Positions 34,131 to 43,972 of a stretch of DNA of 64,000 nucleotides are shown piece by piece. The stretch covers positions 1-64,000 of the forward strand of contig NZ_JASERL010000012.1 in assembly GCF_030766935.1 (NCBI RefSeq), given 5' to 3'. A program made the position numbers and the translations under genes. Each line of letters starts with the position of its first letter. Positions within the stretch are counted from its first letter, which is position 1. This DNA comes from Streptomyces sp. KL109B (GTDB lineage Bacteria > Actinomycetota > Actinomycetes > Streptomycetales > Streptomycetaceae). The notes under the pieces were generated by a model that saw only the letters and a list, made by a program, of their open reading frames with translations, ran no database searches and was not told where the DNA came from.

Positions 34131-35102
34131 ATGAGACGCAGGATATTCGGCGCCGCCGCCGCGGGTGCCCTCGGAATTGCGGGACTTGTCTCGCTGGGCT
34201 CCCCGCACGCGACGGCGACCGAGGAGCAGCGCCCGGTCGAGTACAACTTCACCAAGGGGTTCATGGCCGGATTCTTCAAGCCCGGCGAGGCGCCTCCCGG
34301 CGCGAACGACTGGAACTGCCGGCCCAGCGCCGAGCACCCGCGACCCGTCGTCCTCATCCACGGCACGCTCGAGAACATGAACGACAACTGGCGCGGCGCC
34401 GCACCCCTGTTGGCGAACAACGGCTACTGCGTCTACGCCTTCAGCTACGGAGGCGACGAGCCGACCTCGGCCATCCAGGGCACCGGCCACATGAAGGACA
34501 GCGCCACCTGGCTCGGCGCGTTCGTGGACAAGGTGCGCGGCGCGACCGGCGCCGCCGAGGTCGACCTGGTCGGCCACTCGCAGGGCGGCGGCCCGCTGCC
34601 CCGCACCTACCTCAAGGACGACCCGAGCGCCGCGGGCAAGGTCGACAAGCTCGTCGGCATCACCCCGTCCAACCACGGCACCACCCTCTCCGGCATCACC
34701 GAACTCGGCCGCCAGCTGCACCTGTTGGAGCCGGTGAACGGCCTCCTCGACAAGACCGCCCCGGCCCTCGTCGAGCAGGAGATCGGCTCCGACTTCAACA
34801 AGGCCCTCGACGCCGGCGGCGACACCGTGCCGGGCGTCGACTACACCGTCATCGCCACCAAGTACGACGAGGTGGTCACGCCCTACACGAACAGTTACCT
34901 CAAGGCGGGCCCCGGAGCGGCCGTGCGCAACATCCGCCTCCAGGACAGCTGCGCCAAGGACTACTCCGACCACCTCCAGGCCCCGTACGACCCGATCACC
35001 CTCACCCACGTCCTCAACGCGCTCGACCCCGCACACCCCCGCCCGGTGAAGTGCCAGACGGTGCTCCCGCTCACCGGACCCACCGGACCGGTCGAGCAGT
35101 AG
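34131..35102 (+). CDS. Secreted triacylglycerol lipase
   Basis: A 323-residue exported alpha/beta-hydrolase lipase of the Streptomyces family. The signal peptide MRRRIFGAAAAGALGIAGLV ends near ATA-30. The oxyanion loop is VLIHGT (about 84), the nucleophile elbow GHSQGGG (about 149-155), and the C-terminal aspartate and histidine lie in KYDEVVTPY and SDHLQAPYD. ATG 34131 has a short GGAAA ribosome site. It hydrolyses lipid esters outside the cell and is divergent from the PucR regulator. Confidence 0.9.
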   Translation: MRRRIFGAAAAGALGIAGLVSLGSPHATATEEQRPVEYNFTKGFMAGFFKPGEAPPGANDWNCRPSAEHPRPVVLIHGTLENMNDNWRGAAPLLANNGYCVYAFSYGGDEPTSAIQGTGHMKDSATWLGAFVDKVRGATGAAEVDLVGHSQGGGPLPRTYLKDDPSAAGKVDKLVGITPSNHGTTLSGITELGRQLHLLEPVNGLLDKTAPALVEQEIGSDFNKALDAGGDTVPGVDYTVIATKYDEVVTPYTNSYLKAGPGAAVRNIRLQDSCAKDYSDHLQAPYDPITLTHVLNALDPAHPRPVKCQTVLPLTGPTGPVEQ

Positions 35103-35127
35103 CAACTGCCGGTGCTCGATCCGGTTT

Positions 35128-35156
35128 CCGCCCGTCACACCAAGAGTGGCGGGCGG
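35128..35156. terminator. Hairpin after the lipase gene
   Basis: CCGCCCGTCAC (35128-35138) pairs with GTGGCGGGCGG (35146-35156), with one G-T wobble and a 7-nt loop, 26 bases after the lipase stop. Confidence 0.65.
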
Positions 35157-35293
35157 CTCCCATGTGTCGGCGCCTGTGTCCGCACCCCAGGCCGTGTTGA
35201 CTCGCTGCGTGTGCCACGTATGTTGCTGTGCGTCCCATCTCCGACTCGCGCACCGTTACGTCACTGACACACCCTCCGCGCACTGGGAGCACC

Positions 35294-38200
35294 ATGGACA
35301 CCAGACCTGCCACCACCCCCGCCGCCACTCCCACCCCCGCCACGACGCCCGGCACCGGCCCCTCCTTCACCCGCCGCCGCTTCCTCCAGACCACCACCGC
35401 CACGGCCGGAGCCCTCGCCGCGGGCGCCGGCACCCTCCTCGAAGCACCCCAGGCGATCGCGGCCCCAGCCGCCCCCGCCGCCACCTCCCTCTCCTTCACC
35501 GCCGCCACCAACGGCGCCGCCACCCTCGCCCCCTCCGGTGACCGCTTCGTCGCCGAGATCCAGAACATCCTCTGGTCGATCCCGCGCAAGGGCGGCACGG
35601 CGACCCCGCTCACCGCCCCCGAACTGGAGCCGACCCGCCCGCAGTTCGCCCCCGACGGCAAGCGGCTCGTCGTCTGCGCCTACCAGGGCGGCGGCTTCCA
35701 CCTGTGGCTCCTCGACGCCGACGGGTCCGGGACGCCGAAGCAGCTCACCGAAGGACCGTGGGACGACCGCGGCCCGGCCTGGTCCCCGGACGGCACCCGC
35801 GTCGCCTTCGCCTCCGAGCGCGGCGGCGACCCCGAGTCCGCCGCCCCGTACCGCATCTGGACCGTCGACGTACGCGACGGAACCCTCACCCGCCTCACCG
35901 GCACACCCGGCCAGGAAGGCCCCCAACAGGGCGGCGCCTGGGAGGACTTCGACCCCACCTGGTCCGCCGACGGCACCCGCGTGCTGTTCGTACGAGGCGT
36001 GCCCACCGAAGCCGGAACCCTCAAGGCGTCCACCATCGCCTCGGTCGCCGCCGACGGCACCGGGCCGGTCACCGCCGAGCACACCGACGACTCCGGCGCC
36101 CAGGTCATGACGCCCGCCGTCGCCCCGGGCCCGAAGGGCCCCCTCGCCTACCTGCGGACCACGCCCGCGCCCGCCGCCACCTGCGCCCTCGTCGTCGACG
36201 GCGAACCGGTCGACGTCCCCGGCGACCTCGCCCCCGTGCCACCCCGCTGGACCGGACCCGACACCCTCCTGCTCACCGTCGACGGCCGCTTCCGCCTCCT
36301 GCGCCCCGCCGCGCCCAGCGAGGGCGAACAGGTCGTGTTCACCGCCCAGTTGCCCGTCGACCGGCCCCACTACCGCGTCAAGCGCTACGACTTCGAGGCC
36401 GGGGGAGCCCGCCCGGTGCGCTCCCCGCACCTGCCCGCGCTCTCGCCCGACGGTGAACAGGTGGCGTTCGCCGCGCTCAACGCCCTGTGGGTCGGCGGCA
36501 CTTCGGGTGGCCGGGCGCCGCGCAAGGTCGTCCAGGCGCCCGTCACACGCTACGTACTCGCCCCGTCCTGGACCCCCGACGGCAAGGCGCTCGTCTACGC
36601 CGACGACCGCGCGGGTCTGTTCTCCGTACGCCGCCACGACCTCGCCAGCGGGAAGGAGACCGTGCTCGCGGAGGGCGGCCGGGTGTTCCCCGCGCTCTCG
36701 CCCGACGGGAAGCGCCTCGCGTGTATCGACATGTCCGGCAACCTCGTGCTCCGGGACCTCGACGCCGAAACCGAGCGTGTCCTCGCCGCCCCGATGGGAA
36801 GCGGCGGGCTGCCCGGCAGGCCCTGCTGGTCGCCCGACGGCAGGTACGTGGCGCTGTGCGACCGCGGCCGCCTCAACCAGCGCTTCCGCGAGGGCTACAA
36901 CCTCGTACGCGTCGTCGACACCGAGTCAGGCAAGGCGGTCGTGCACGCGGTCGCGCCGCATGTCTCGATCGCCGACCGCTACGACTCCGGGCCGGTCTGG
37001 TCGCCCGACGGGCACACCATGGCCGTCGTCGTCGAATCCGCGCTGTGGCTGCTGCCCGTCCGCCCCGACGGCACCCCGGACGGCGCACCCCGGCAGATCA
37101 CCGAGGAGGCCGCCGACCACCCCAGCTGGTCCGCCGACGGCCGACACATCCTGTATCTCAGCGCGGGCCGACTCCGCCTCCTCGACGTGGCGAAGGGCAC
37201 CGCCCGCACGGTCAAGATCCCGCTCGACCACCGCCGCCCCCGCCCCGCCGACACCGTCGTGCACGCGGGCCGCTTCTGGGACGGCACCGGGACCGAGGTC
37301 CGGGACGATGTCGACCTCACCGTCGAGGGCGGCCGCATCACCGCCGTCACCCCGCACCGCGCGAGCGGCCGGGGCGCGGCCAAGCGCGTCGACGCCTCCG
37401 ACAAGACCGTGATCCCGGGCCTGTGGGACGCCCACACCCATCCCTGGCAGTCGACCTACGGCGGCCGGCAGACCGCGCTCCAACTCGCGTACGGCATCAC
37501 CACCGCCGTCTCCCTCGGCGGCTTCGCGTACGAACAGGCGCGCATCCGGGAGGCCGTGTACGCGGGGGCGCTGGCCGGGCCGCGGCTGCTGGCCACCGGG
37601 GAGCTGCTGGACGGGCCGCGTGTCGCGTACAGCATGGGCCGCGCGCACCGCACCCGCGCGGGCCTGCGCCGCTCCCTCGACCGGGCCGCCGCGCTCGACT
37701 GGGACTTCGTCAAGACCTATGTGCGGGCCCCGGGTTGGCTGATGAAGGAGGCGGCGTCCTTCGCGCACGAGCACCTCGGCGTGCGCAGCGGCAGCCACCT
37801 GTGCACCCCCGGAATCCAGCTCGGCCAGGACCTGACGACCCATCTCCAGGCCACCCAGCGCCTGGAGTTCGGGCACGCGACGACGGCGACGGGACACTCC
37901 GGGCAGGACATCCCGGAGATCTACTCGAAGAGCGGGGACTTCCACCTCATCGCGACGCCGTTCACCGCGCAACCGCTGCTCGGCGCCGACCCGGCCCTCG
38001 CCGACGACCCGCGTGTCACCACGCTCATGCCGCCGTGGGACACCGCCGCCGTGGAGAAGCTCGCCGGGACTCCGCCCACGGCCGCCCAACTCGCCACCCT
38101 GGACACGGAACTCGCGGTCTACCGGCGGGTCCTCGCGGCGGGCGGCCACATCGCGCTCGGCACGGACCAGCCGCTCGTCCCGGTCGGCCTGCACCTCCAC

Positions 38201-38542
38201 CTCGCGCTGCGCGCCCTGCACCGCGGCGGGCTCACGGCGGCGCAGGCCCTGCACACCGCGACCCTCATGCCCGCCCGCGTCTTCGGGGCGGACGCCGACC
38301 TCGGCACCCTGGAGGAGGGCAAGCTCGCGGACCTGGCGATCGTCGACGGCGACCCGTTCACCGACTTCGACGACCTGATCCGTACGACGTCGGTACTGCG
38401 CGGCGGCGTCCCCTTCCAACAGGACGACCTGGTCGGCTCGTTCGAACCGGTGGCCTCCAGAACACTGAAGGCCACCGGTGACGACTGGCTGGCGGTGGGC
38501 CGCCACATGCGCCGCGAAGGGTGCTGCGACGCCGGGATCTGA
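35294..38542 (+). CDS. Tat-exported beta-propeller/amidohydrolase fusion, 1082 residues
   Basis: A 1082-residue exported protein. The signal contains FTRRRFLQTTTATAG (about residues 25-39), a strong twin-arginine motif. Residues about 60-640 form TolB/PD40-type propeller repeats with recurrent WSPDGTRVAF, WSADGRHILY and LSPDGKRLA. Residues about 660-1070 are an amidohydrolase with DAHTHPW, a lysine in DFVKTY, GHATTATGHS and GTDQPLVP. The ATG at 35294 follows GGGAG. Homologues are annotated as amidohydrolases or prolidase-like peptidases. The propeller probably gates access to the active site. The substrate is unknown. Confidence 0.88.
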   Translation: MDTRPATTPAATPTPATTPGTGPSFTRRRFLQTTTATAGALAAGAGTLLEAPQAIAAPAAPAATSLSFTAATNGAATLAPSGDRFVAEIQNILWSIPRKGGTATPLTAPELEPTRPQFAPDGKRLVVCAYQGGGFHLWLLDADGSGTPKQLTEGPWDDRGPAWSPDGTRVAFASERGGDPESAAPYRIWTVDVRDGTLTRLTGTPGQEGPQQGGAWEDFDPTWSADGTRVLFVRGVPTEAGTLKASTIASVAADGTGPVTAEHTDDSGAQVMTPAVAPGPKGPLAYLRTTPAPAATCALVVDGEPVDVPGDLAPVPPRWTGPDTLLLTVDGRFRLLRPAAPSEGEQVVFTAQLPVDRPHYRVKRYDFEAGGARPVRSPHLPALSPDGEQVAFAALNALWVGGTSGGRAPRKVVQAPVTRYVLAPSWTPDGKALVYADDRAGLFSVRRHDLASGKETVLAEGGRVFPALSPDGKRLACIDMSGNLVLRDLDAETERVLAAPMGSGGLPGRPCWSPDGRYVALCDRGRLNQRFREGYNLVRVVDTESGKAVVHAVAPHVSIADRYDSGPVWSPDGHTMAVVVESALWLLPVRPDGTPDGAPRQITEEAADHPSWSADGRHILYLSAGRLRLLDVAKGTARTVKIPLDHRRPRPADTVVHAGRFWDGTGTEVRDDVDLTVEGGRITAVTPHRASGRGAAKRVDASDKTVIPGLWDAHTHPWQSTYGGRQTALQLAYGITTAVSLGGFAYEQARIREAVYAGALAGPRLLATGELLDGPRVAYSMGRAHRTRAGLRRSLDRAAALDWDFVKTYVRAPGWLMKEAASFAHEHLGVRSGSHLCTPGIQLGQDLTTHLQATQRLEFGHATTATGHSGQDIPEIYSKSGDFHLIATPFTAQPLLGADPALADDPRVTTLMPPWDTAAVEKLAGTPPTAAQLATLDTELAVYRRVLAAGGHIALGTDQPLVPVGLHLHLALRALHRGGLTAAQALHTATLMPARVFGADADLGTLEEGKLADLAIVDGDPFTDFDDLIRTTSVLRGGVPFQQDDLVGSFEPVASRTLKATGDDWLAVGRHMRREGCCDAGI

Positions 38543-38565
38543 TCCCGGGGCCAGCCTCCGAGCGG

Positions 38566-39216
38566 CTAACCCTGTACGCGCGTCCCGCGCGGCGCGAGAC
38601 GGTTGCCGACGGCCCCGAACAGGCCGTCGGCGACCAGCGCGAGCACCGCCACCCACAGCGCCGCCGCGATCACCCCCGACAGGCCGTACGACACCTGGTT
38701 GAGGATGATGTCGCCGAGCCCGCCGCCCCCGGCGACAGCCGCGAGGGTCGCGCTGGAGATGACGTACACGACGGCGATCCGGATGCCGGTGAACAACACC
38801 GGGAGGGCGAGGGGGAGTTCGACGCGCCACAGGATCTGCCACTGCGTCAGACCCATGCCGCGCGCGGCCCGCACCAGGTCCGCGTCGACCTGCTCGACGC
38901 CCAGGTACGCGTGGGTGAGGACCGGCGGGATCGCCATGATGACGAGCGCCGTCATGACGTTCACGAAGCCGATGCCCAGCAGCCCGAGGAAGATGGCGAT
39001 GAGGGCGAGCGAGGGCAGGGCCCGGCCGATGTTGGAGATGCTCACGGTCAGGAACGAACCCTTGCCGCGGTGTCCGAGCCACACACCGAGCGGCACCGCG
39101 ATCACCAGCGCCACCGCGACGGCCACCGCCGACAGCAGCAGGTGGTCGAGGGTGCGGTCCAGGAGCAGTCCGAGGTGGTCGGCCATGAAGGAGAAGCTCG
39201 CGAGGAAGGTGTGCAT
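38566..39216 (-). CDS. OpuC/ProW-type ABC permease, second copy
   Basis: A 216-residue permease with about six helices and the EAA loop ARGMGLTQWQILWRVELPLALPVLFTGIR. It belongs to the quaternary-amine or osmolyte uptake (OpuC, YehW) type. Its ATG at 39216 overlaps the stop of the preceding permease gene (TGATG). It is the last gene of the operon and forms a heterodimeric channel with the product of 39216-39941. Confidence 0.9.
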   Translation of the reverse strand: MHTFLASFSFMADHLGLLLDRTLDHLLLSAVAVAVALVIAVPLGVWLGHRGKGSFLTVSISNIGRALPSLALIAIFLGLLGIGFVNVMTALVIMAIPPVLTHAYLGVEQVDADLVRAARGMGLTQWQILWRVELPLALPVLFTGIRIAVVYVISSATLAAVAGGGGLGDIILNQVSYGLSGVIAAALWVAVLALVADGLFGAVGNRLAPRGTRVQG

Positions 39217-39941
39217 CAGACGGTCCTCCGCGTCCTGGCCCACGGCGTGAGCACCCGGCCGAGCAGCACGAGCAGGCCGTCGGCGGCCAGCGCGAGCGCC
39301 ACGGCGAGCAGCCCGGCCCCGATGAACTGCGTGTTGAACGGCGACTGGAGGCCCTGGATGATCGGCGAGCCGAGCCCCTGGTCGATGATGAACGCGGCGA
39401 TCTCGACGACGCTGATCGTGGTCACCGTCGCCACCCGCAGCCCGCTGATCACGGCGGGCAGCGCGAGCGGAAGCTCGATGCGCCACAGGATCTCGCGCCG
39501 CGTCAGACCCATGCCGACACCGGCCCGCCGTACGTCCTCCGGCACCTCGCCGAGCCCGGTGACCGTCGACTTGAACAGCACCATGAGTGTGTACGCGACG
39601 AGGGCGATCTCGGCCGTGAGGACCGAGAGCCCGGTCACCGGCACGAGCAGCGTGAACAGTGCCATCGGCGGGATCGTGTAGAGGAAGGAGGTGAGTCCGC
39701 CCAGCGGCCTGACCAGCCACTTCCGGAAGTGCGCGAGCAGCGCCAGCGGGAACGCGATCAGGAAGCCGATACCGACCGCGATCACCGTGAGGCGCACGTG
39801 CTGGACGAGGGCGGGCCCGAAGACACTGGAGAAGTTCGCGGTGAACCAGTCCACGCAGAACACACCGTTGTCGCGGACACACGCACCGGCCGTGCCGAAG
39901 TCGGGGATGACCGGGTTCGGCCCGGAAGCCAGGAGACTCAC
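39216..39941 (-). CDS. OpuC/ProW-type ABC permease, first copy
   Basis: A 241-residue permease with the EAA motif RAGVGMGLTRREILWRIELPLALPAVISGLR and about six helices. It has a short extracytoplasmic N-terminal segment with two cysteines (GACVRDNGVFCVD). The GTG at 39941 overlaps the ATPase stop as GTGA, so translation is coupled. It is the partner of the permease downstream. Confidence 0.9.
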   Translation of the reverse strand: MSLLASGPNPVIPDFGTAGACVRDNGVFCVDWFTANFSSVFGPALVQHVRLTVIAVGIGFLIAFPLALLAHFRKWLVRPLGGLTSFLYTIPPMALFTLLVPVTGLSVLTAEIALVAYTLMVLFKSTVTGLGEVPEDVRRAGVGMGLTRREILWRIELPLALPAVISGLRVATVTTISVVEIAAFIIDQGLGSPIIQGLQSPFNTQFIGAGLLAVALALAADGLLVLLGRVLTPWARTRRTV

Positions 39942-40915
39942 GCCGCCTCCCGTATGAGCGCGACGGTGACCGAGCCGACCGGCTTCCCTGCCTCGTCCGA
40001 GACCGAGAGACGCTCCGCGTCACCGGCCATCAGCGCCGACAGCGCGGTGCGCAGGGTGTCGCCCGTGCGCAGGGAACCCTCGGCGCCGTCCGCCGGGTCC
40101 AGCTTCAGATCGCCGAGCGTACGCAGCGTCAGCGCCTTCAACCCCCGGTCCGTGCCGACGAATCGGGCCACGTAGTCGTCGGCGGGCTCGCGCAGGATGC
40201 GCTCCGGGGTGTCGTACTGGAGGAGCTTGCCGCCCTTGGCGAGGATCGCGACGCGGTCGCCCATGCGGACCGCCTCGTCGATGTCGTGGCTGACGAACAG
40301 CGTCGTCTTGCGCACCTGTTCCTGGAGGCGCAGGAACTCGCCTTGCACGTGCTCGCGGGTCACCGGGTCGAGCGCGCCGAACGGCTCGTCCATGAGCATG
40401 ATGGGCGGGTCCGCCGCCAACGCCCGCGCGATGCCGACGCGTTGACGCTGGCCGCCGGAGAGCTGCGCGGGATAGCGGTGGGCGTACTCCTTGTGCGGGA
40501 GGCCGACGAGTTCGAGGAGTTCGCGGGTCCGCTCGGTGATCCTCGGCTTCTTCCAGCCGAGCACCTGCGGCACCGTCGCGACGTTCTCCTCGATCGTCAA
40601 GTGCGGGAAGAGGCCCGCCTGTTGGATGACGTAGCCGATTCCGCGCCGCAGCTCGATGACGTCCTGCTCGCGGATGCTGGCGCCGCCGATCCGGATGTCT
40701 CCGCTCGTCAGCTCGGTGAGCCGGTTGACGAGGGTCAGCGCGGTCGTCTTCCCGCACCCGGAGGCGCCGAGCAGGACGCAGATCTCGCCGGCGGGAACGG
40801 TCAACGACAGTGCGTCGACAGCGGGTTCGGCCCCGGAGTCGTACGTCTTGGTGGCCGCGTCGAAGACGATGTCGGCAGCGGTCTGCATCGTGGTGTGCTC
40901 CTCGGTCGCGGTCAT
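39938..40915 (-). CDS. OpuCA/ProV-type ABC ATPase
   Basis: A 325-residue ATP-binding protein. It has Walker A GASGCGKTT (about 51-59), LSGGQRQRVGIARAL signature (about 152-166), Walker B IMLMDEP and the switch histidine in FVSHDIDEA. The C-terminal 70 residues form a CBS-like regulatory tail, as in OpuCA. The ATG at 40915 overlaps the stop of the binding-protein gene (ATGA). It drives uptake through the two permeases. Confidence 0.92.
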   Translation of the reverse strand: MTATEEHTTMQTAADIVFDAATKTYDSGAEPAVDALSLTVPAGEICVLLGASGCGKTTALTLVNRLTELTSGDIRIGGASIREQDVIELRRGIGYVIQQAGLFPHLTIEENVATVPQVLGWKKPRITERTRELLELVGLPHKEYAHRYPAQLSGGQRQRVGIARALAADPPIMLMDEPFGALDPVTREHVQGEFLRLQEQVRKTTLFVSHDIDEAVRMGDRVAILAKGGKLLQYDTPERILREPADDYVARFVGTDRGLKALTLRTLGDLKLDPADGAEGSLRTGDTLRTALSALMAGDAERLSVSDEAGKPVGSVTVALIREAA

Positions 40916-41808
40916 ATCAGGTCGTTCGCTCTCAGGAAGCGGTCGGCGACTCGGGTCGGGCTGAGCCGCATCATCGCGGCGGCCTCGTTCAGGGCCTGCA
41001 TGGCTTCCTCGGTGAGCAACTCGTCCACGGCGTTCAGCGGTTCGGTGAGCTTCTCGCCGTACCGCTCGACGAGGGACGTCCGCACGACGGGGGAGACGTT
41101 CTGGAACCCGAACACGGCCTGGTCGTCGTCGAGGAGGGTGAAGTCGTAGCGGCGCAGCTGCGGGTCGGTGGTGAACACATCGGCCGCGGCCACGTCCCCG
41201 TTCTTGAGCGCCGGGTACTGGAGGCCGATGTTGAGCGGCCGCACCTTCATGTCGTGCAGGCCGTACGCCTTGACGATGGCGTCGAAGCCGAGCGGGCCCG
41301 TGATGTTGTCGGGGTACTCGGCGTACGAGATCCTCCCCAGCTTCTTGAGGTCGCCGATGGTCCTGAGGCCGTGCTCGCGGGCGTCGGCGGTGCGTACGGC
41401 GACGGCGTTGCGGTTCTGGAAGGGGGTCGGCGGCAGCAGCGAGACACCCCGCCCCGCCTCGAACCGCTTCGCCGCCTCGTACGTGCCGCGCGCCGTCGTC
41501 GGCATGTGTTTCGGCATCGCGAACGTCTGCAGGATGACGCCCGTGTACTCGGGGTACAGGTCGATCTGCCCGTTGCGCAGCGCGCGGTCGATGAGGTCGG
41601 CGCTGCCGACGTTGGACTTGAGGACGACGTCGAAGCCGCGCGCCCGCAGGATCTGCGCGTACAGCTCGCCCATCACCCACGACTCGGTGAACTGCTTCGA
41701 GCCGACCGTGACGACCGGCCCGGTTCCGGCGGCGGAACCGGTGGCGGTGGCGACGCCGGCGGCCGCGAGGACGCCGAGCGAGCCGGTCAGAAGCGTACGT
41801 CTGCGCAT
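40912..41808 (-). CDS. OpuCC/OsmF-type substrate-binding protein
   Basis: A 298-residue periplasmic-type binding protein. The signal is MRRRTLLTGSLGVLAAAGVAT; no lipobox cysteine is obvious, so export may be by Tat or Sec without lipidation. The mature part carries VGSKQFTESWVMGELYAQIL and GSADLIDRALRNGQIDLYPEYTG, diagnostic of glycine betaine/choline-type binding proteins. The ATG at 41808 has AAGGGG and starts 3 bases after the stop of the CocE-type hydrolase gene. Ligand: probably a quaternary amine. Confidence 0.88.
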   Translation of the reverse strand: MRRRTLLTGSLGVLAAAGVATATGSAAGTGPVVTVGSKQFTESWVMGELYAQILRARGFDVVLKSNVGSADLIDRALRNGQIDLYPEYTGVILQTFAMPKHMPTTARGTYEAAKRFEAGRGVSLLPPTPFQNRNAVAVRTADAREHGLRTIGDLKKLGRISYAEYPDNITGPLGFDAIVKAYGLHDMKVRPLNIGLQYPALKNGDVAAADVFTTDPQLRRYDFTLLDDDQAVFGFQNVSPVVRTSLVERYGEKLTEPLNAVDELLTEEAMQALNEAAAMMRLSPTRVADRFLRANDLI

Positions 41809-41810
41809 GC

Positions 41811-43829
41811 TCAGACCCCTTCCCGAGGTATCACGGCGTCGGTGGTGCGATGGAAGACGCGGGTGTCGCCTTCGTAGGCGGTGAGGGTGTTGACGACGGT
41901 GAACGCGGCGGCGTCGGAGGTCATCCGGCTGTGCGTGACGACCTTCCAGTGCCAGTCGCCGCGCCCGCCCTCCTCGGTGCGCTCGCACTCGACGACGGCG
42001 GACGACGGTTCGCCCTCGGTGAGCGCGAACCGGTCGACGGCGTCGCCCCGCTTCCACAGGCCGTCGGCCAGGTCCTTGAACTCCCCGTCGTTGATGGCGA
42101 GTTCGACGACCGTGCGGCCGCTGACCGGATCGTGCTCGACGCGCCGCGAGGATGCCTCGCCCGACGTGGCCAGGTCGACCGGCAGATCCGGTTGCGGCTC
42201 CCCGTACGGGCGCAGCGTGTCGTCCGCGTCCGTCGGCGGCCGTACGGGCAGGTGCAGCGCGGCGGCGGGGGAGGGGTGCAGGGTGACGGTGACCGGCTCG
42301 GGCGAGGGCCATGCCAGCGGCCAGTACGAGGCCGAGACCGCGACGCGGACGCGGTGGCCGGGCGCGAAGGCGTGCGCGGTCGCCATCAGCGGCACGGTCA
42401 CGTCGTAGGGACGCCCCGGCTCCAGCGGCAGCGGCTCCTCATGGCCCTCGCGGTGCGTGAGATTGAGCAGACCGCGGCTGACGAGGCGTGAACTGCCGTC
42501 CGGTGCCACGTCGTTGACCCGCACCGCGAGCTGTGCGGCGGGCCGGTCGGCGCTCACCCGGAGCGTCACGGACGGGGCGCCGAGGATCTCCGCGCGCTCG
42601 TCGAGGGGCGTGCCGGTGAAGCAGTGCGCGAGGCCGTCGTCGGCGCCCTGCGGCCCGAACTGGCCCGCCGCGTCGCCGAATTGGAGCCAGCTGCCGCCCG
42701 CCGTGCCGAGGACGCGCGTGCTGTCGAGGTGCGCTTCGCGGAAGCGCAGCGGGTCGTGCCCGACCGCCTCCTCGCCCGCCGACTCCCCGGCGAGCGCGAG
42801 CCGTTGCCACGCGACGCGCGCCGAAGGCCACTCCCGCTCGGCCACCCACCGCCCGGGACGCTCCTCCCGGTCGTCCCCCGGCGCCGCCCACTCGGGCATC
42901 CACGCCCGCAGCGCAGGATCCTCCAGGGCGCCGGTGTCCTCGCCGCGCAGGAACTGGTCGAACCAGCGCACCACCTCACCGTGGAAGTCGATGGCGGGCC
43001 CCGGCGCCGCCTGATGCGGGTACGTGTGTGCCCACGGCCCGACGAGCGCCCGCACCGGAGCGTTGCCGACACCCTCCAACAGGCGCAGCACGGCGCCGCA
43101 GTACGGGTCGTACCAGCCGCCCACCGCGAGGACCGCCGCCTCGATCGCCCCGAAGTCCTCGCACACCGAGCCGTGCTTCCAGAAGGCGTCGCGGGTCTGG
43201 TGCCGCAGCCACTCCTCCACGTACACCGGGGTGTCGGCCATCCGCTCAAGCCAGCGCTCGCGCCACGCGTCGCCGACCACGGCCGGGTCGGCGGGGCGCG
43301 CGTTGTAGGCGAGCATCGTCGACGCCCACGGCAGCATCTCCGATGCGATCAGCGAACCGCCCGTGTAGTGCACGTCGTCGGCGTACCGGTCGTCCGTCGA
43401 GCAGACCGTCACGATCGCCTTGAGCGCGGGCGGGCGCAGCGCCGCGATCTGCAGCCCGTTGAAGCCGCCCCAGGACTTGCCGATCATGCCGACGGTGCCG
43501 TCGCACCACTCCTGCTCGGCGAGCCACGCGACGACCTCGACGCCGTCGTCCAGCTCCGCTTGCGCGTACTCGTCGAGCATCAGCCCGTCCGAGTCGCCGC
43601 TGCCGCGCAGATCGACGCGGACGGCGGCGTAGCCGGACGCGGCGAAGCGGGCGTGCAGGCTGTTGTCGCGGTCGGCCGTGCCGTCGTTCTTCCGGTACGG
43701 GATGTACTCCAGGATCGCGGGCGCCGGCCGGACCGGTCCCTCCGGGAGCCACACGCGGGCGGCGAGGCGGGTGCCGTCGGCGAGTGGAATCCACAGGTGA
43801 CGCACGAGTTCTGAGGGTGCTTCGGGCAA
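41811..43829 (-). CDS. CocE/NonD-family hydrolase
   Basis: A 672-residue X-Pro dipeptidyl-peptidase/CocE-type serine hydrolase. It has YIPYRKNDGTADRDN near residue 45, the nucleophile motif GKSWGGF (about 117-123), an aspartate in GGWYDPYC and a histidine in GPWAHTYPH. The C-terminal jelly-roll begins near residue 400. The TTG start at 43829 has AGGAG at 9-nt spacing. It has no signal peptide. It is the first gene of the operon that continues into the OpuC-type transporter, so it may hydrolyse an ester or amide of the imported amine. That link is inference. Confidence 0.85.
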   Translation of the reverse strand: MPEAPSELVRHLWIPLADGTRLAARVWLPEGPVRPAPAILEYIPYRKNDGTADRDNSLHARFAASGYAAVRVDLRGSGDSDGLMLDEYAQAELDDGVEVVAWLAEQEWCDGTVGMIGKSWGGFNGLQIAALRPPALKAIVTVCSTDDRYADDVHYTGGSLIASEMLPWASTMLAYNARPADPAVVGDAWRERWLERMADTPVYVEEWLRHQTRDAFWKHGSVCEDFGAIEAAVLAVGGWYDPYCGAVLRLLEGVGNAPVRALVGPWAHTYPHQAAPGPAIDFHGEVVRWFDQFLRGEDTGALEDPALRAWMPEWAAPGDDREERPGRWVAEREWPSARVAWQRLALAGESAGEEAVGHDPLRFREAHLDSTRVLGTAGGSWLQFGDAAGQFGPQGADDGLAHCFTGTPLDERAEILGAPSVTLRVSADRPAAQLAVRVNDVAPDGSSRLVSRGLLNLTHREGHEEPLPLEPGRPYDVTVPLMATAHAFAPGHRVRVAVSASYWPLAWPSPEPVTVTLHPSPAAALHLPVRPPTDADDTLRPYGEPQPDLPVDLATSGEASSRRVEHDPVSGRTVVELAINDGEFKDLADGLWKRGDAVDRFALTEGEPSSAVVECERTEEGGRGDWHWKVVTHSRMTSDAAAFTVVNTLTAYEGDTRVFHRTTDAVIPREGV

Positions 43830-43972
43830 GGTGAGGTACTCCTGTCGCGCTCCAGCTACTCACTGTCCATTCAGTAGCAGCGGCTGGGCTCCCTACCCGT
43901 CGACCACCCAGCGAAACCATGTGTCCCAGAAGTTGGACGGGCGGAGGCGTCCCGGATGGGAGGGTGAGGGGC

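Noticed and set aside
36926..39082. 718-codon minus-strand frame opposite the propeller-amidohydrolase
   Set aside because: Shadow frame running into the permease gene; no motif and atypical composition.
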